6,813 nucleotides of DNA from Sulfuricellaceae bacterium. GTDB lineage: Bacteria > Pseudomonadota > Gammaproteobacteria > Burkholderiales > UBA9220. Positions 1-6,093 of the stretch are shown here, in pieces. The notes beneath the pieces were generated by a model that was not told the origin of the DNA, did not search any database, and was given only the letters and a program-made list of their open reading frames with translations. Numbering within the stretch: position 1 is the first letter of the stretch; every line of letters starts with the position of its first letter. The DNA is taken from the NCBI GenBank assembly GCA_019911985.1, contig JAIOJO010000575.1, positions 1 through 6,813 of the forward strand, written 5' to 3'. The position numbers were made by a program, and so were the translations under genes.

Positions 1-2
1 GC

Positions 3-620
3 GTTGCACGGGTGCGTTGCGGCGGTTCGTGCTCCGCCCATTTCATCGAAAACGCCAGCGTCGAAACCGGCGGCAGTATTTTGGTCGACGAGTTTGTCAT
101 GCAAAGCGATCTGGCCGCCGTCAACCAAATCCTGGTGGGTAAACCGGGCTCGGGTAAGGGGCGCATCATCGGCGGCCAGGTTGCGGCCACCCTGTTGGTT
201 CAAACCGCCGTTATCGGCTCTTTGGCGGGCGTCAAAACCCGGATCATGGTCGGCATGAATCCCTTCCTCCACGAGAAACTGAGGAATGCGGCAAAACACC
301 TGGAAGCGGAAGGCGGGGAATTGGCGGAAGTGGACAAGCTGCTAAGCTTTATAGCCGGTCATCCCGGCCGGCTTTCGCCGGAGGTTTGCGACAAGGCTAG
401 AAATACCCGGCAAGCGCTAGTGCAGAAAATCCAACTGGCGCTGGAAGAGAAAAGCGAGCTTAGCCTGCAGGTCGAGCTGGCCGCGGAGGCCAAGGTGGTG
501 GTGGAAAAAACCGTGTTCAACAATGTCCAGATCGAGATCGGCGGCCAAATCCATTGGGTGGAACTGGGCCGCAATAGCGGCACTTTCTTTCTCGCGGAAG
601 AGGGCATTGAGTTCCAGTAA
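3..620 (+). CDS. FapA-type DUF342 family protein, C-terminal part (5' end outside window)
   Basis: Only the last 205 codons are present; the open frame runs through the left edge, so the GTG at 12 is internal and not a start. Visible residues 1-84 are the parallel beta-helix typical of DUF342: short glycine-spaced beta turns with the phrases 'FIENASVETGGSI', 'GRIIGGQV' and 'IGSLAGVKTRIMVG'. Residues about 85-155 are charged and helical, with a likely coiled coil (LVQKIQLALEEKSEL). The last 50 residues are again beta-rich and end in a TAA. The family is known from Vibrio FapA, which helps place the flagellar-pole landmark system, and from many uncharacterised bacterial proteins; it is probably a cytoplasmic polymerising or scaffold protein. 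No flagellar gene is seen here, so the flagellar role is only an inference. No clear terminator follows; a weak hairpin (CGGC/GCCG, 635-645) lies downstream. Confidence 0.85.
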   Translation, partial: VARVRCGGSCSAHFIENASVETGGSILVDEFVMQSDLAAVNQILVGKPGSGKGRIIGGQVAATLLVQTAVIGSLAGVKTRIMVGMNPFLHEKLRNAAKHLEAEGGELAEVDKLLSFIAGHPGRLSPEVCDKARNTRQALVQKIQLALEEKSELSLQVELAAEAKVVVEKTVFNNVQIEIGGQIHWVELGRNSGTFFLAEEGIEFQ

Positions 621-646
621 CTTTTTTCCCGGTTCGGCAAACGCCG

Positions 647-697
647 TTGCCTGCAGTATGATTCCGATTAATCCATTTCTCAGCGAGTTGTAGCGTG
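647..697 (+). promoter_or_regulatory. Possible weak promoter and start region of the fumarase gene
   Basis: The 74-base gap before the fumarase contains TATGAT at 657-662, five of six bases of a sigma-70 -10 box, about 33 bases before the GTG start. No good -35 box is seen at the right distance (the best is TTCGGC at 633-638). There is no clear Shine-Dalgarno sequence before GTG 695; only GCGAG at 683-687 is purine-rich. The gene may be read through from the DUF342 gene instead. This is a weak call. Confidence 0.25.
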
Positions 698-2218
698 ACC
701 GTGATTAAACAGGAAGACCTCATCGCCAGCGTGGCTGATGCGCTGCAATACATCTCCTACTATCATCCCCTCGACTACATCCGGGCTTTGGGCGCGGCCT
801 ACGAGCGCGAGACAGCGCCCGCCGCCAAGGACGCTATCGCCCAGATTTTGACGAACTCCCGGATGTGCGCGCTAGGCCACCGTCCGATCTGCCAGGATAC
901 CGGCATCGTGGTGGCTTTCGTCAAGGTGGGCATGGCGGTGCGTTGGGAAGCCGGCCTGAGCGTGGAGGCGATGATTAACGAAGGCGTGCGGCGCGCCTAT
1001 ACTGACTTTGATAATCCCTTGCGCGCCTCTATCGTGGCCGACCCGGCGGGAAAACGCACGAATACCCGCGACAATACCCCGGCGGTCATCCATTATGAAA
1101 TCGTTCCCGGCGACCGGGTGGAGATTACCTTGGCGGCCAAGGGCGGGGGTTCGGAAAACAAGGCGAAGCTGGCCATGCTCAATCCCGCGGACAGTATTGC
1201 GGATTGGGTGGTGCAGGCTGTGCCGACGCTGGGGGCAGGTTGGTGTCCGCCGGGCATCCTCGGCATCGGCATCGGCGGGACAGCGGAAAAAGCCATGCTC
1301 CTGGCCAAGGAGTCCTTGATGGAACCGGTGGACATGCACGAATTGCAGGCGCGGGGCGCTCGCAATCGGCTGGAGGAATTGCGCTTGGAGTTGTACCGGC
1401 GCGTCAACGCCCTCGGCATCGGCGCCCAGGGTTTGGGCGGGATGACGACGGTGCTCGACGTGAAAATCCGCGATTATCCTACTCACGCCGCTTCCTTGCC
1501 GGTGGCCTTGATTCCCAACTGCGCCGCGACCCGGCATATTCACTTCAGCCTGGACGGTTCCGGCCCCGCTGTGCCGACACCGCCGCGCATAGAGGACTGG
1601 CCGAAAATCGATTGGAAGCCCGCACCCGATGCGCGGCGTGTCGACCTGGAGTTGGTGACCAAGGCGGATGTCGCGCTATGGCGCCCAGGCGAAACCTTGT
1701 TGCTCTCGGGCAAGCTGCTCACCGGGCGCGACGCGGCCCACCAGCGTATCGCCGATTTATTCGCGAGGGGTGAAGGCTTGCCCGAGGGCGTGGATTTCAC
1801 CAAGCGCTTCATCTATTACGTGGGCCCGGTAAGCCCGGTGCGCGGCGAGGTGGTGGGTCCGGCCGGCCCCACCACGGCGACCCGGATGGACCAATATACC
1901 GAGATGATGCTGGAAAAAACCGGCTTGATCGGCATGATAGGCAAGGCCGAGCGCGGTCCGTCCGCGATCGCCGCGATTAAGGCGCACCGGGCGGTGTATT
2001 TGGTGGCGGTAGGCGGGGCCGCTTACCTGGTGGCCAAGGCCATCAAGTCGGCTAAAGTGCTTGCTTTTCCCGAGTTGGGCATGGAGGCCGTTTACGAATT
2101 CGTCGTGGAGGATATGCCGGTGACGGTGGCGGTGGACTCCCAGGGGGTTTCGGTACACGACAGCGGGCCGCGCGAATGGCGCATAAAAACCGGCAAAACT
2201 CCGTTAGCCGGGGCTTAG
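695..2218 (+). CDS. fumA: Class I (iron-sulfur) fumarate hydratase, single-chain
   Basis: The 507-residue product is full length for the one-chain class I fumarases that interconvert fumarate and L-malate in the TCA cycle with a [4Fe-4S] cluster. Three cysteines, C66 (in RPICQDTG), C184 (in GWCPPGILGIGIGG) and C276 (in NCAATRH), have the 118 and 92 residue spacing expected for the cluster ligands. D68, H264, T393/T394, R397 and K417 align by spacing and context with active-site residues of the Leishmania major enzyme (D135, H334, T467/T468, R471, K491). The N-terminal alpha domain covers about 1-290 and the C-terminal beta domain about 330-495. Start GTG 695 gives the normal N terminus (MTVIKQEDL...ISYYHPLDYI), though the ribosome binding site is weak; GTG 701 is the alternative. 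Relatives include tartrate dehydratase and mesaconase, so the exact substrate is inferred. Such enzymes are usually oxygen-sensitive. Confidence 0.93.
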   Translation: MTVIKQEDLIASVADALQYISYYHPLDYIRALGAAYERETAPAAKDAIAQILTNSRMCALGHRPICQDTGIVVAFVKVGMAVRWEAGLSVEAMINEGVRRAYTDFDNPLRASIVADPAGKRTNTRDNTPAVIHYEIVPGDRVEITLAAKGGGSENKAKLAMLNPADSIADWVVQAVPTLGAGWCPPGILGIGIGGTAEKAMLLAKESLMEPVDMHELQARGARNRLEELRLELYRRVNALGIGAQGLGGMTTVLDVKIRDYPTHAASLPVALIPNCAATRHIHFSLDGSGPAVPTPPRIEDWPKIDWKPAPDARRVDLELVTKADVALWRPGETLLLSGKLLTGRDAAHQRIADLFARGEGLPEGVDFTKRFIYYVGPVSPVRGEVVGPAGPTTATRMDQYTEMMLEKTGLIGMIGKAERGPSAIAAIKAHRAVYLVAVGGAAYLVAKAIKSAKVLAFPELGMEAVYEFVVEDMPVTVAVDSQGVSVHDSGPREWRIKTGKTPLAGA

Positions 2219-2286
2219 TTCGGATGGGCACGCCACATTTGTTTGCAAATTGTTCACAGTTTCGACACACATTGCCCGGATAATTC

Positions 2287-2295
2287 TGCTTTAAT
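2287..2295 (+). promoter_or_regulatory. Extended -10 promoter-like sequence
   Basis: TGC-TTTAAT matches the extended -10 pattern (TG, one base, then five of six bases of TATAAT). It would place the transcript start near 2301-2302, exactly at the first base of a 12-bp hairpin. A convincing -35 box at 16-18 bases is not present; TCGACA (2262-2267) is good but 22 bases away. GATAAT at 2279-2284 is an alternative -10 box, also without a matching -35. Confidence 0.4.
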
Positions 2296-2300
2296 TCAAT

Positions 2301-2359
2301 CAACCGGAGCGCGATTATTCCTCCCCCGATGACAGCGTTCCGGTTGTTTTGGATTTTTT
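2301..2359 (+). terminator. Possible fumarase terminator (hairpin H1)
   Basis: The 12-bp GC-rich stem (CAACCGGAGCGC with GCGTTCCGGTTG, 22-base loop) is followed by TTTT, GGA and six more T at 2354-2359. The large loop and the interrupted T run make it weaker than a textbook terminator. It is the first candidate stop for transcripts coming from the fumarase gene 83 bases upstream, and is also the first hairpin of the candidate RNA. Confidence 0.4.
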
Positions 2360-2412
2360 CTGACCATGCCCCCCGGCGTGGCAAAATAGATCCCCCTGCC
2401 GAAATATCGGCG

Positions 2413-2453
2413 ACCGGTGCGGGTACTCCTCCCTCTCGTACCGGTTTTTTTTT
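2413..2453 (+). terminator. Strong intrinsic terminator
   Basis: ACCGGTGCGGG (2413-2423) pairs with CTCGTACCGGT (2435-2445) in an 11-bp stem with two G-U pairs and an 11-base loop. The arm ends inside a run of nine T (2445-2453). The direction is + strand. It lies 55 bases before the hydrolase start, so it ends transcripts from upstream, or acts as an attenuator for the hydrolase. Confidence 0.8.
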
Positions 2454-2496
2454 GCTCACCGCCGCCGTGGTTTCGTTCTTTTATTGAGCATTCCAT

Positions 2497-2501
2497 AAGG
2501 A
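2497..2501 (+). promoter_or_regulatory. Ribosome binding site of the alpha/beta hydrolase
   Basis: AAGGA lies seven bases before TTG 2509, ideal spacing. It supports the unusual TTG start; no ATG or GTG in frame nearby has a comparable site. Confidence 0.6.
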
Positions 2502-2508
2502 CAGGATA

Positions 2509-3369
2509 TTGGCTCCCTTGACTCCAGTGCTGGAAACCCGGCTCGAATTGCCGACGCAAAGCGTGTTTTATCGGCTCTACCGGCCACACGCACCTTCGGG
2601 CAGGCGCTTGTTGCTGCTCCATGGCGGCGGGGTGGCGGGCGCACTGACATGGGAGGGTATTTTGCCGCATCTGCGGCATTGGCCGGAAATTGTCGTACCC
2701 GATCTGCGCGGCAGCGGCGACACCTATTATCCCGACGGGCTGGATCATCCGTTCGAAGCCGAGGACGTCGTGGATGATCTGGCGGCTTTGCGGCAACACC
2801 TCGGCTGGCATGCGTTCGACCTTGGCGGCTATTCTTACGGCGGCTTGATCGCCATGCTGCTGAAAACGCGCTTGGGCGCGGACGTGGAAAAGACTTATTT
2901 GTTCGAACCGGCGTTGCTCGGACGGATCAAGCAGGAGGACGGCATGGCCAGCCGGGAGCGTATGCTCTTGGCCGCGCACCTGTTGCGCCAGGAAACGCAA
3001 GCCGGGCTGGATGTGTTTTTGGATGTCGTCGCGCCCGGCCGCACGCGCGGTTCGAAAAACGAGGCGCTGGTGCGCAGCCGCTTGTCCCAACGGCCAGCCG
3101 GATTGGCCTATGCCGTGGAATGCGTCTCTCATGCCGGCGCCGGCATCGACCGCGATGAGTTGGTGGCGCGGCAAGCCGATGTCAGCAGTTTCATCGGCGG
3201 GCGCTCCTCTCCCGAGCTTGACCGTCTTTGCCGCCGGATCGCCGCCGGACGGAGCGATTGGAGTTGCCATTTGATTGCGGGCGCCGACCATGCCTTGCCG
3301 TTTCAGAAACCGGAGCAAATCGGGCGGATCATGAACGAAGAGATGGAGCGCTACCTGACGCGAACTTGA
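2509..3369 (+). CDS. Alpha/beta hydrolase fold protein
   Basis: The 286-residue product, starting at TTG 2509, shows the alpha/beta hydrolase fold. An oxyanion-side HGGG lies at 38-41 after strand LLLL, then VPDLRGSGDT at 63-72. The nucleophile elbow GYSYGG at 107-112 makes S109 the nucleophile. The catalytic histidine is H261 in GADHALPF. The usual aspartate after strand 7 is absent: the loop reads FIGGRSSPELD (228-238). The acid may instead be E133 in YLFEPAL after strand 6, as in pancreatic lipase and a subgroup of bacterial hydrolases with this 'EP' and 'GG-SP' pattern. No signal peptide is seen, so it is probably cytoplasmic. The substrate cannot be told from sequence; esters, lactones or thioesters are possible. 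It stands alone: a terminator lies before it and the next gene converges. Confidence 0.85.
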   Translation: MAPLTPVLETRLELPTQSVFYRLYRPHAPSGRRLLLLHGGGVAGALTWEGILPHLRHWPEIVVPDLRGSGDTYYPDGLDHPFEAEDVVDDLAALRQHLGWHAFDLGGYSYGGLIAMLLKTRLGADVEKTYLFEPALLGRIKQEDGMASRERMLLAAHLLRQETQAGLDVFLDVVAPGRTRGSKNEALVRSRLSQRPAGLAYAVECVSHAGAGIDRDELVARQADVSSFIGGRSSPELDRLCRRIAAGRSDWSCHLIAGADHALPFQKPEQIGRIMNEEMERYLTRT

Positions 3370-3452
3370 CGCGGTAAGGCCGAGCGTTTACGCGGGCGCG
3401 GTGGGACGTGCTTCTGCCGATTCGCTGCAGCAAGCTTCATTTCTGAGGCCGT

Positions 3453-5393
3453 TCAACGGAGAGCCGGGGCATCGGCGCGGCGTTCGATAAACAGGCTATT
3501 GCCGGCTATTTTTTTAGCTTGTTTTTTCGCTTCGGCGGCGGCGGTGGCGATTTGATGATGGCTTTCGTAGTGGCCGGGCTCAACAGTGACCGCGCCGAGG
3601 GATAGGCTGATGAGCGGGTGAAAGCGCCGTTCTCCCTGGCGGTCTTCGCAATAATAGCCGCCTTGCGCCGCGTCCTCCCCCGAGTAGATTTCCAGGGCCG
3701 TTTGCGCGAAGGCTTCCAGCGCCGCGCGGCAGCGTTGCTCCCAGTCCTCGCTGCGAAACAGGACGATGAAGTCGTCGCCGCCGATATGGCCGATAAAATC
3801 CAGGCCGGGGTCGCATTGCTGCTGAAGAATGCGGCCCGTCAGCTTGATGATATCGTCGCCCTTGTTGTAACCGTAAACGTCGTTGAACGGTTTGAAGTGA
3901 TCGAGGTCGCAATAGCACGCGATGAAAGGGTGTTTTTGCTCGATCAGCAGGTCGATTTGCTCGTTGATCGGGACATTGCCCGGTAGCAGGGTCAAGGGGT
4001 TGGCGTAGCGGGCGGCGCTGATTTGCAGTTGGGTCAATTCGCGCATCAAGTCCTGGCCGGTGCCGATGCCGATGTAGTGGTCATCCTCGGTGACGATGAA
4101 GCCGTTGGAGAAATGGCGGGGATCGATGTGGGCGATGATATGGCTGAGTTCCTGGATGCTGATGCCTTTATCGACGACCAGGGGGTCTGCGTCCATGAAG
4201 TCGGCGCAGTGTTTCTTGCTGTTCAGCTCCAAGGCGAAAGGACGCGCTAGTTTTTCCAGCAACTTGTAGCGGTTGACCATGCCTACTGGTTTGCTGTTAT
4301 TCACCACCGGGAGCGTTTGCACGTCGCTATTCCGCAAAAAAATTTCGTAGACATGCCCTACGCTGGTGTGGGGAGCGACGGGCGGCACGCTGCGCAGCAA
4401 GTTGACGGAGAGGATGTTTTTGTGGCCGAAGGACGCGCTCGATGCAGCCGCCTTCTCGCCCTTTTCGAGCGTGGCGACGACCTCGTCCGGCAAGGCCCGA
4501 ACCGGATTCATCTGCGGCCGGGAAATGAAATAACCCTGCCCCATGGAGATACCCAATTCCCGGATTTTCAGAAATTCCGCATCGGTTTCGATTCCCTCGG
4601 CGATGACCTGGCAACCCGATTCCGTGGCGATGGACTGAATCGAGCGGATAAATTGCTGCTTTAAGCTATCGTTCTGAATACCCTGGACGAAATGCATGTC
4701 GATTTTGACGAAGGAGGGGCGCAATTCAGACCATAGGCGCAGGCTGGAGAAGCCTTCGGCCAAATCGTCGATGGCGATTTTGAATCCCATGTCCTGATAA
4801 TGTTTGGCGGCCTCGCGCAGCACCCCGTAGTCGTAGAACGGCTGGTTTTCGGTCAGCTCGATAATCACGCGGTCCGGCGGGATACCCAACTGTTGGATAT
4901 AGCTCAAGGTTTCGCCATGCCGCACATGGCGCCGAACCAGGGACTCGGGGCTGACATTGAGGAACAGCTTGCCCTCGAGGTTCAGGCGGGCAAAACTTTC
5001 GAGCACAACTTGGCGGCAAAGGTGCTCGATAGCCACCGACAAATCGTGGAGTTCGGCGGCGCGCAGCAGGTTGACCGGCGAATGCAAGGGGCAATCGGAG
5101 GGGCCGCGAATCAGTCCCTCATAGCCGACTATTTTCCCGTTGCTCATGTTGATGATGGGTTGAAATAGCGCCGTCAGCAAACGTTTGTCGAGAATATCGG
5201 TCAAGCGGTCGTACATCTCGCCGTATTCGGTGAACGCGGTGCTGCGGGATAGGCTTTTCGTGCGCAAACTAAAGGGCCGGAGGTATTTTTCTCCCTTGGC
5301 GGAAGCCGGCATGCCATAGGCATCGAAACCGGACGGCGGGAGCGCCGGGCTTAAGCTGGTTTGTGCATCGAGGCTGTCTGCTGGACTACTCAT
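3453..5393 (-). CDS. EAL-CBS-GGDEF cyclic-di-GMP signalling protein
   Basis: The 646-residue protein has an unusual domain order. EAL comes first (about 65-305), then a CBS pair (about 327-450), then GGDEF (about 460-638); GGDEF before EAL is commoner. The EAL domain keeps its metal and catalytic residues: E92 (in EGLIR), N146, E179, D209/D210, K230, E266 and QGY at 286-288, so it may hydrolyse c-di-GMP. Loop 6 reads DDLAEGFSSL instead of DDFGTGYSSL. The GGDEF signature is GGDDF (538-542); D496, N504 and D505 (DLDHFKPFND) are kept. No RxxD inhibitory site is present: the R position is P529. CBS pairs usually bind adenine nucleotides. No membrane segment or signal peptide is visible, so it is cytoplasmic; the first 60 residues look disordered. 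Start ATG 5393 has GGGAAGGA (5399-5406) five bases upstream. Whether it makes or breaks c-di-GMP is not decided by sequence. Confidence 0.93.
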   Translation of the reverse strand: MSSPADSLDAQTSLSPALPPSGFDAYGMPASAKGEKYLRPFSLRTKSLSRSTAFTEYGEMYDRLTDILDKRLLTALFQPIINMSNGKIVGYEGLIRGPSDCPLHSPVNLLRAAELHDLSVAIEHLCRQVVLESFARLNLEGKLFLNVSPESLVRRHVRHGETLSYIQQLGIPPDRVIIELTENQPFYDYGVLREAAKHYQDMGFKIAIDDLAEGFSSLRLWSELRPSFVKIDMHFVQGIQNDSLKQQFIRSIQSIATESGCQVIAEGIETDAEFLKIRELGISMGQGYFISRPQMNPVRALPDEVVATLEKGEKAAASSASFGHKNILSVNLLRSVPPVAPHTSVGHVYEIFLRNSDVQTLPVVNNSKPVGMVNRYKLLEKLARPFALELNSKKHCADFMDADPLVVDKGISIQELSHIIAHIDPRHFSNGFIVTEDDHYIGIGTGQDLMRELTQLQISAARYANPLTLLPGNVPINEQIDLLIEQKHPFIACYCDLDHFKPFNDVYGYNKGDDIIKLTGRILQQQCDPGLDFIGHIGGDDFIVLFRSEDWEQRCRAALEAFAQTALEIYSGEDAAQGGYYCEDRQGERRFHPLISLSLGAVTVEPGHYESHHQIATAAAEAKKQAKKIAGNSLFIERRADAPALR

Positions 5394-5413
5394 GTGAGTC
5401 CTTCCCTAGTATC

Positions 5414-5425
5414 TGTAACAATAAG
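5414..5425 (-). repeat. Flanking 12-bp motif, copy facing the EAL-CBS-GGDEF gene
   Basis: On the - strand this reads CTTATTGTTACA and lies about 20 bases before the start codon of the c-di-GMP gene. It matches the copy at 5682-5693 in 11 of 12 positions, in inverted orientation, so each copy points towards its own divergent gene. It may be a shared operator or promoter part, or the outer arm of a larger inverted repeat. Confidence 0.5.
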
Positions 5426-5662
5426 AAGCTGTTTTAGAAAATCCTCAATCCTCCACCCGCAAGGGGTAGGCCGTGGTTGTAAAACCGATAAATCGGCAAC
5501 AACCGCGCTCCGGGCCGGTGGCAGGCGAGTCCCAGGGTTTTGTTGCGGGCCGCTTGTCTTGGAATAACCAAACTGCGTGACCCTTGTGCCCTTTAGGGTG
5601 CGCGTCGTGTCCTGAAACCGGCTTGCCACCGGTGCGGGTTCGGGATTTTCTAAAACAGTTTC
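5425..5662. mobile_element. MITE-like element with 20-bp terminal inverted repeats
   Basis: The ends 5425-5444 and 5643-5662 are inverted repeats matching in 19 of 20 bases; the inner 16 bases (CTGTTTTAGAAAATCC and its complement) are perfect. The 238-bp unit has no open reading frame of note, AT-rich ends and a GC-rich, strongly folded centre. Inside, CGTGGTTGT (5472-5480) pairs with ACAACCGCG (5499-5507) around a small CCGA/TCGG hairpin, and CCGGTGGCAGGC (5515-5526) pairs with GCTTGCCACCGG (5621-5632). These are marks of a non-autonomous miniature transposable element. The 'GAA-CTGTTT' ends recall IS5-type insertion sequences, but that is a loose resemblance. No clean target duplication is seen: the left flank ends in ATAA and the right starts with CGAG. 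Confidence 0.65.
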
Positions 5663-5681
5663 CGAGGCGACAATGTAGCCG

Positions 5682-5693
5682 CTAATTGTTACA
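5682..5693 (+). repeat. Flanking 12-bp motif, copy facing the small-protein gene
   Basis: CTAATTGTTACA, inverted relative to the copy at 5414-5425. The likeness continues loosely (GAT follows in both, with one extra base here). Confidence 0.5.
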
Positions 5694-5781
5694 AGATTGT
5701 GATTTTAAATGGGATTGTTTTTTCCGCTGGCGCGGGGCCGCCGCAAACGGCGCGGGGTGGCGGCGCCAAGACTGAATTTCA

Positions 5782-5810
5782 TTGTCGTTCAGATGGCTAG
5801 AGACGATAAT
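5782..5810 (+). promoter_or_regulatory. Sigma-70-like promoter of the small protein gene
   Basis: TTGTCG (5782-5787) and GATAAT (5805-5810) are separated by exactly 17 bases and match four and five of six consensus bases. The transcript would start near 5817, about 20 bases before ATG 5838. This argues that the open frame upstream of 5838 is not translated. Confidence 0.5.
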
Positions 5811-5837
5811 TCGGTTTTAATTCCATCCGAAGCGCTC

Positions 5838-6077
5838 ATGAAGACGATAGTTATCGATGGCGAAAGCCAGTTGGTCGGCGAGCATTTCGCCGTGATTTAC
5901 GTGCCCGGGAAGAAGCGCGAACGTTTCCCGGAAAACTGCGTGCAAGTGATGGCCAGCGAGGAGGCCGCGCTGAGCGGCGGCAATGCCGAAAAAAACTTGT
6001 ATGCGGCAAAAGTGGTCGGCCCTTCGCGCTCATCGGAAGGTTTCCGGCTCTTTCATCTGCTGCGCTGGCTGGATTGA
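5838..6077 (+). CDS. Small protein of unknown function (79 residues)
   Basis: I do not recognise this gene. From ATG 5838 it encodes 79 residues with no signal peptide or membrane segment. Its start is mostly beta-like (MKTIVIDGESQLVGEHFAVIYVPGKKRERF), then comes one cysteine (PENCVQVM), a short Glu/Ala stretch (ASEEAAL) and a basic-aromatic end (VVGPSRSSEGFRLFHLLRWLD). Codon choice resembles its neighbours and favours a real gene. The frame stays open upstream to ATG 5709, and ATG 5793 is also possible. The added N terminus (RGRRKRRG...) looks like translated non-coding DNA and contains the promoter at 5782-5810, so 5838 is preferred. The ribosome binding site is modest (GAAG, 5829-5832). 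It converges on sucB with only 16 bases between stop codons. Confidence 0.6.
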   Translation: MKTIVIDGESQLVGEHFAVIYVPGKKRERFPENCVQVMASEEAALSGGNAEKNLYAAKVVGPSRSSEGFRLFHLLRWLD

Positions 6078-6093
6078 CTTCCGGCGTCCGGCG

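Larger units (their letters stand above)
2301..2453 (+). ncRNA. Candidate structured RNA: four hairpins ending in an intrinsic terminator
   Basis: About 150 bases fold into four separate consecutive hairpins. H1 pairs 2301-2312 with 2335-2346 (12 bp, one G-U). H2 pairs 2364-2370 with 2375-2381 (7 bp, one G-U, loop CCCC). H3 pairs 2398-2402 with 2407-2411 (5 bp plus one outer U-G, loop AAUA). H4 pairs 2413-2423 with 2435-2445 (11 bp, two G-U) and runs into a T tract. Unpaired parts are strikingly C-rich: CCTCCCCC in the H1 loop, CCCC in H2, TCCCCC at 2391-2396 and CTCCTCCCT in the H4 loop. There is no plausible open reading frame inside on the + strand. It could be a free small RNA, a terminator-controlled leader of the hydrolase at 2509, or, more plainly, two successive terminators of the fumarase gene. 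I do not recognise a known RNA family. Confidence 0.5.

Noticed and set aside
872..1543. - strand open frame of 223 codons inside the fumarase
   Set aside because: The product is rich in His, Arg and Gly without domain pattern; it lies wholly within the well-supported fumarase.
1204..1773. + strand open frame of 189 codons in another frame of the fumarase
   Set aside because: Composition (Gly/Arg/Ala, low complexity) fits a shadow of the real gene; no start signal.
2242..2258. Possible CRP-like site (TTTGCAAATTGTTCACA)
   Set aside because: Only the right half (TCACA) fits; the left half matches two of five bases.
2296..3318. Long - strand open frame (340 codons) covering the candidate RNA and most of the hydrolase
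   Set aside because: It is antisense to a convincing hydrolase gene, its product shows no recognisable fold, and it crosses the hairpins and T run. It is an effect of GC-rich codon use.
3370..3452. Bidirectional terminator in the convergent gap
   Set aside because: Small palindromes (GCTGCAGC, CCGTTCAACGG) are present, but there is no T run or long stem on either strand.
4800..5168. + strand open frame antisense to the EAL domain
   Set aside because: It has no recognised motif and mirrors the EAL codons; several similar frames occur along this gene.
5413..5445. Promoter of the EAL-CBS-GGDEF gene made by the element end
   Set aside because: GATACT can be read as a -10 box on the - strand, but the sequence 17 bases upstream (in the terminal repeat) is a poor -35 box, so it was not annotated.
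6078..6093. Tandem repeat CCGGCGT (two copies) between the small gene and sucB
   Set aside because: It is too short to mean anything, and there is no terminator structure.
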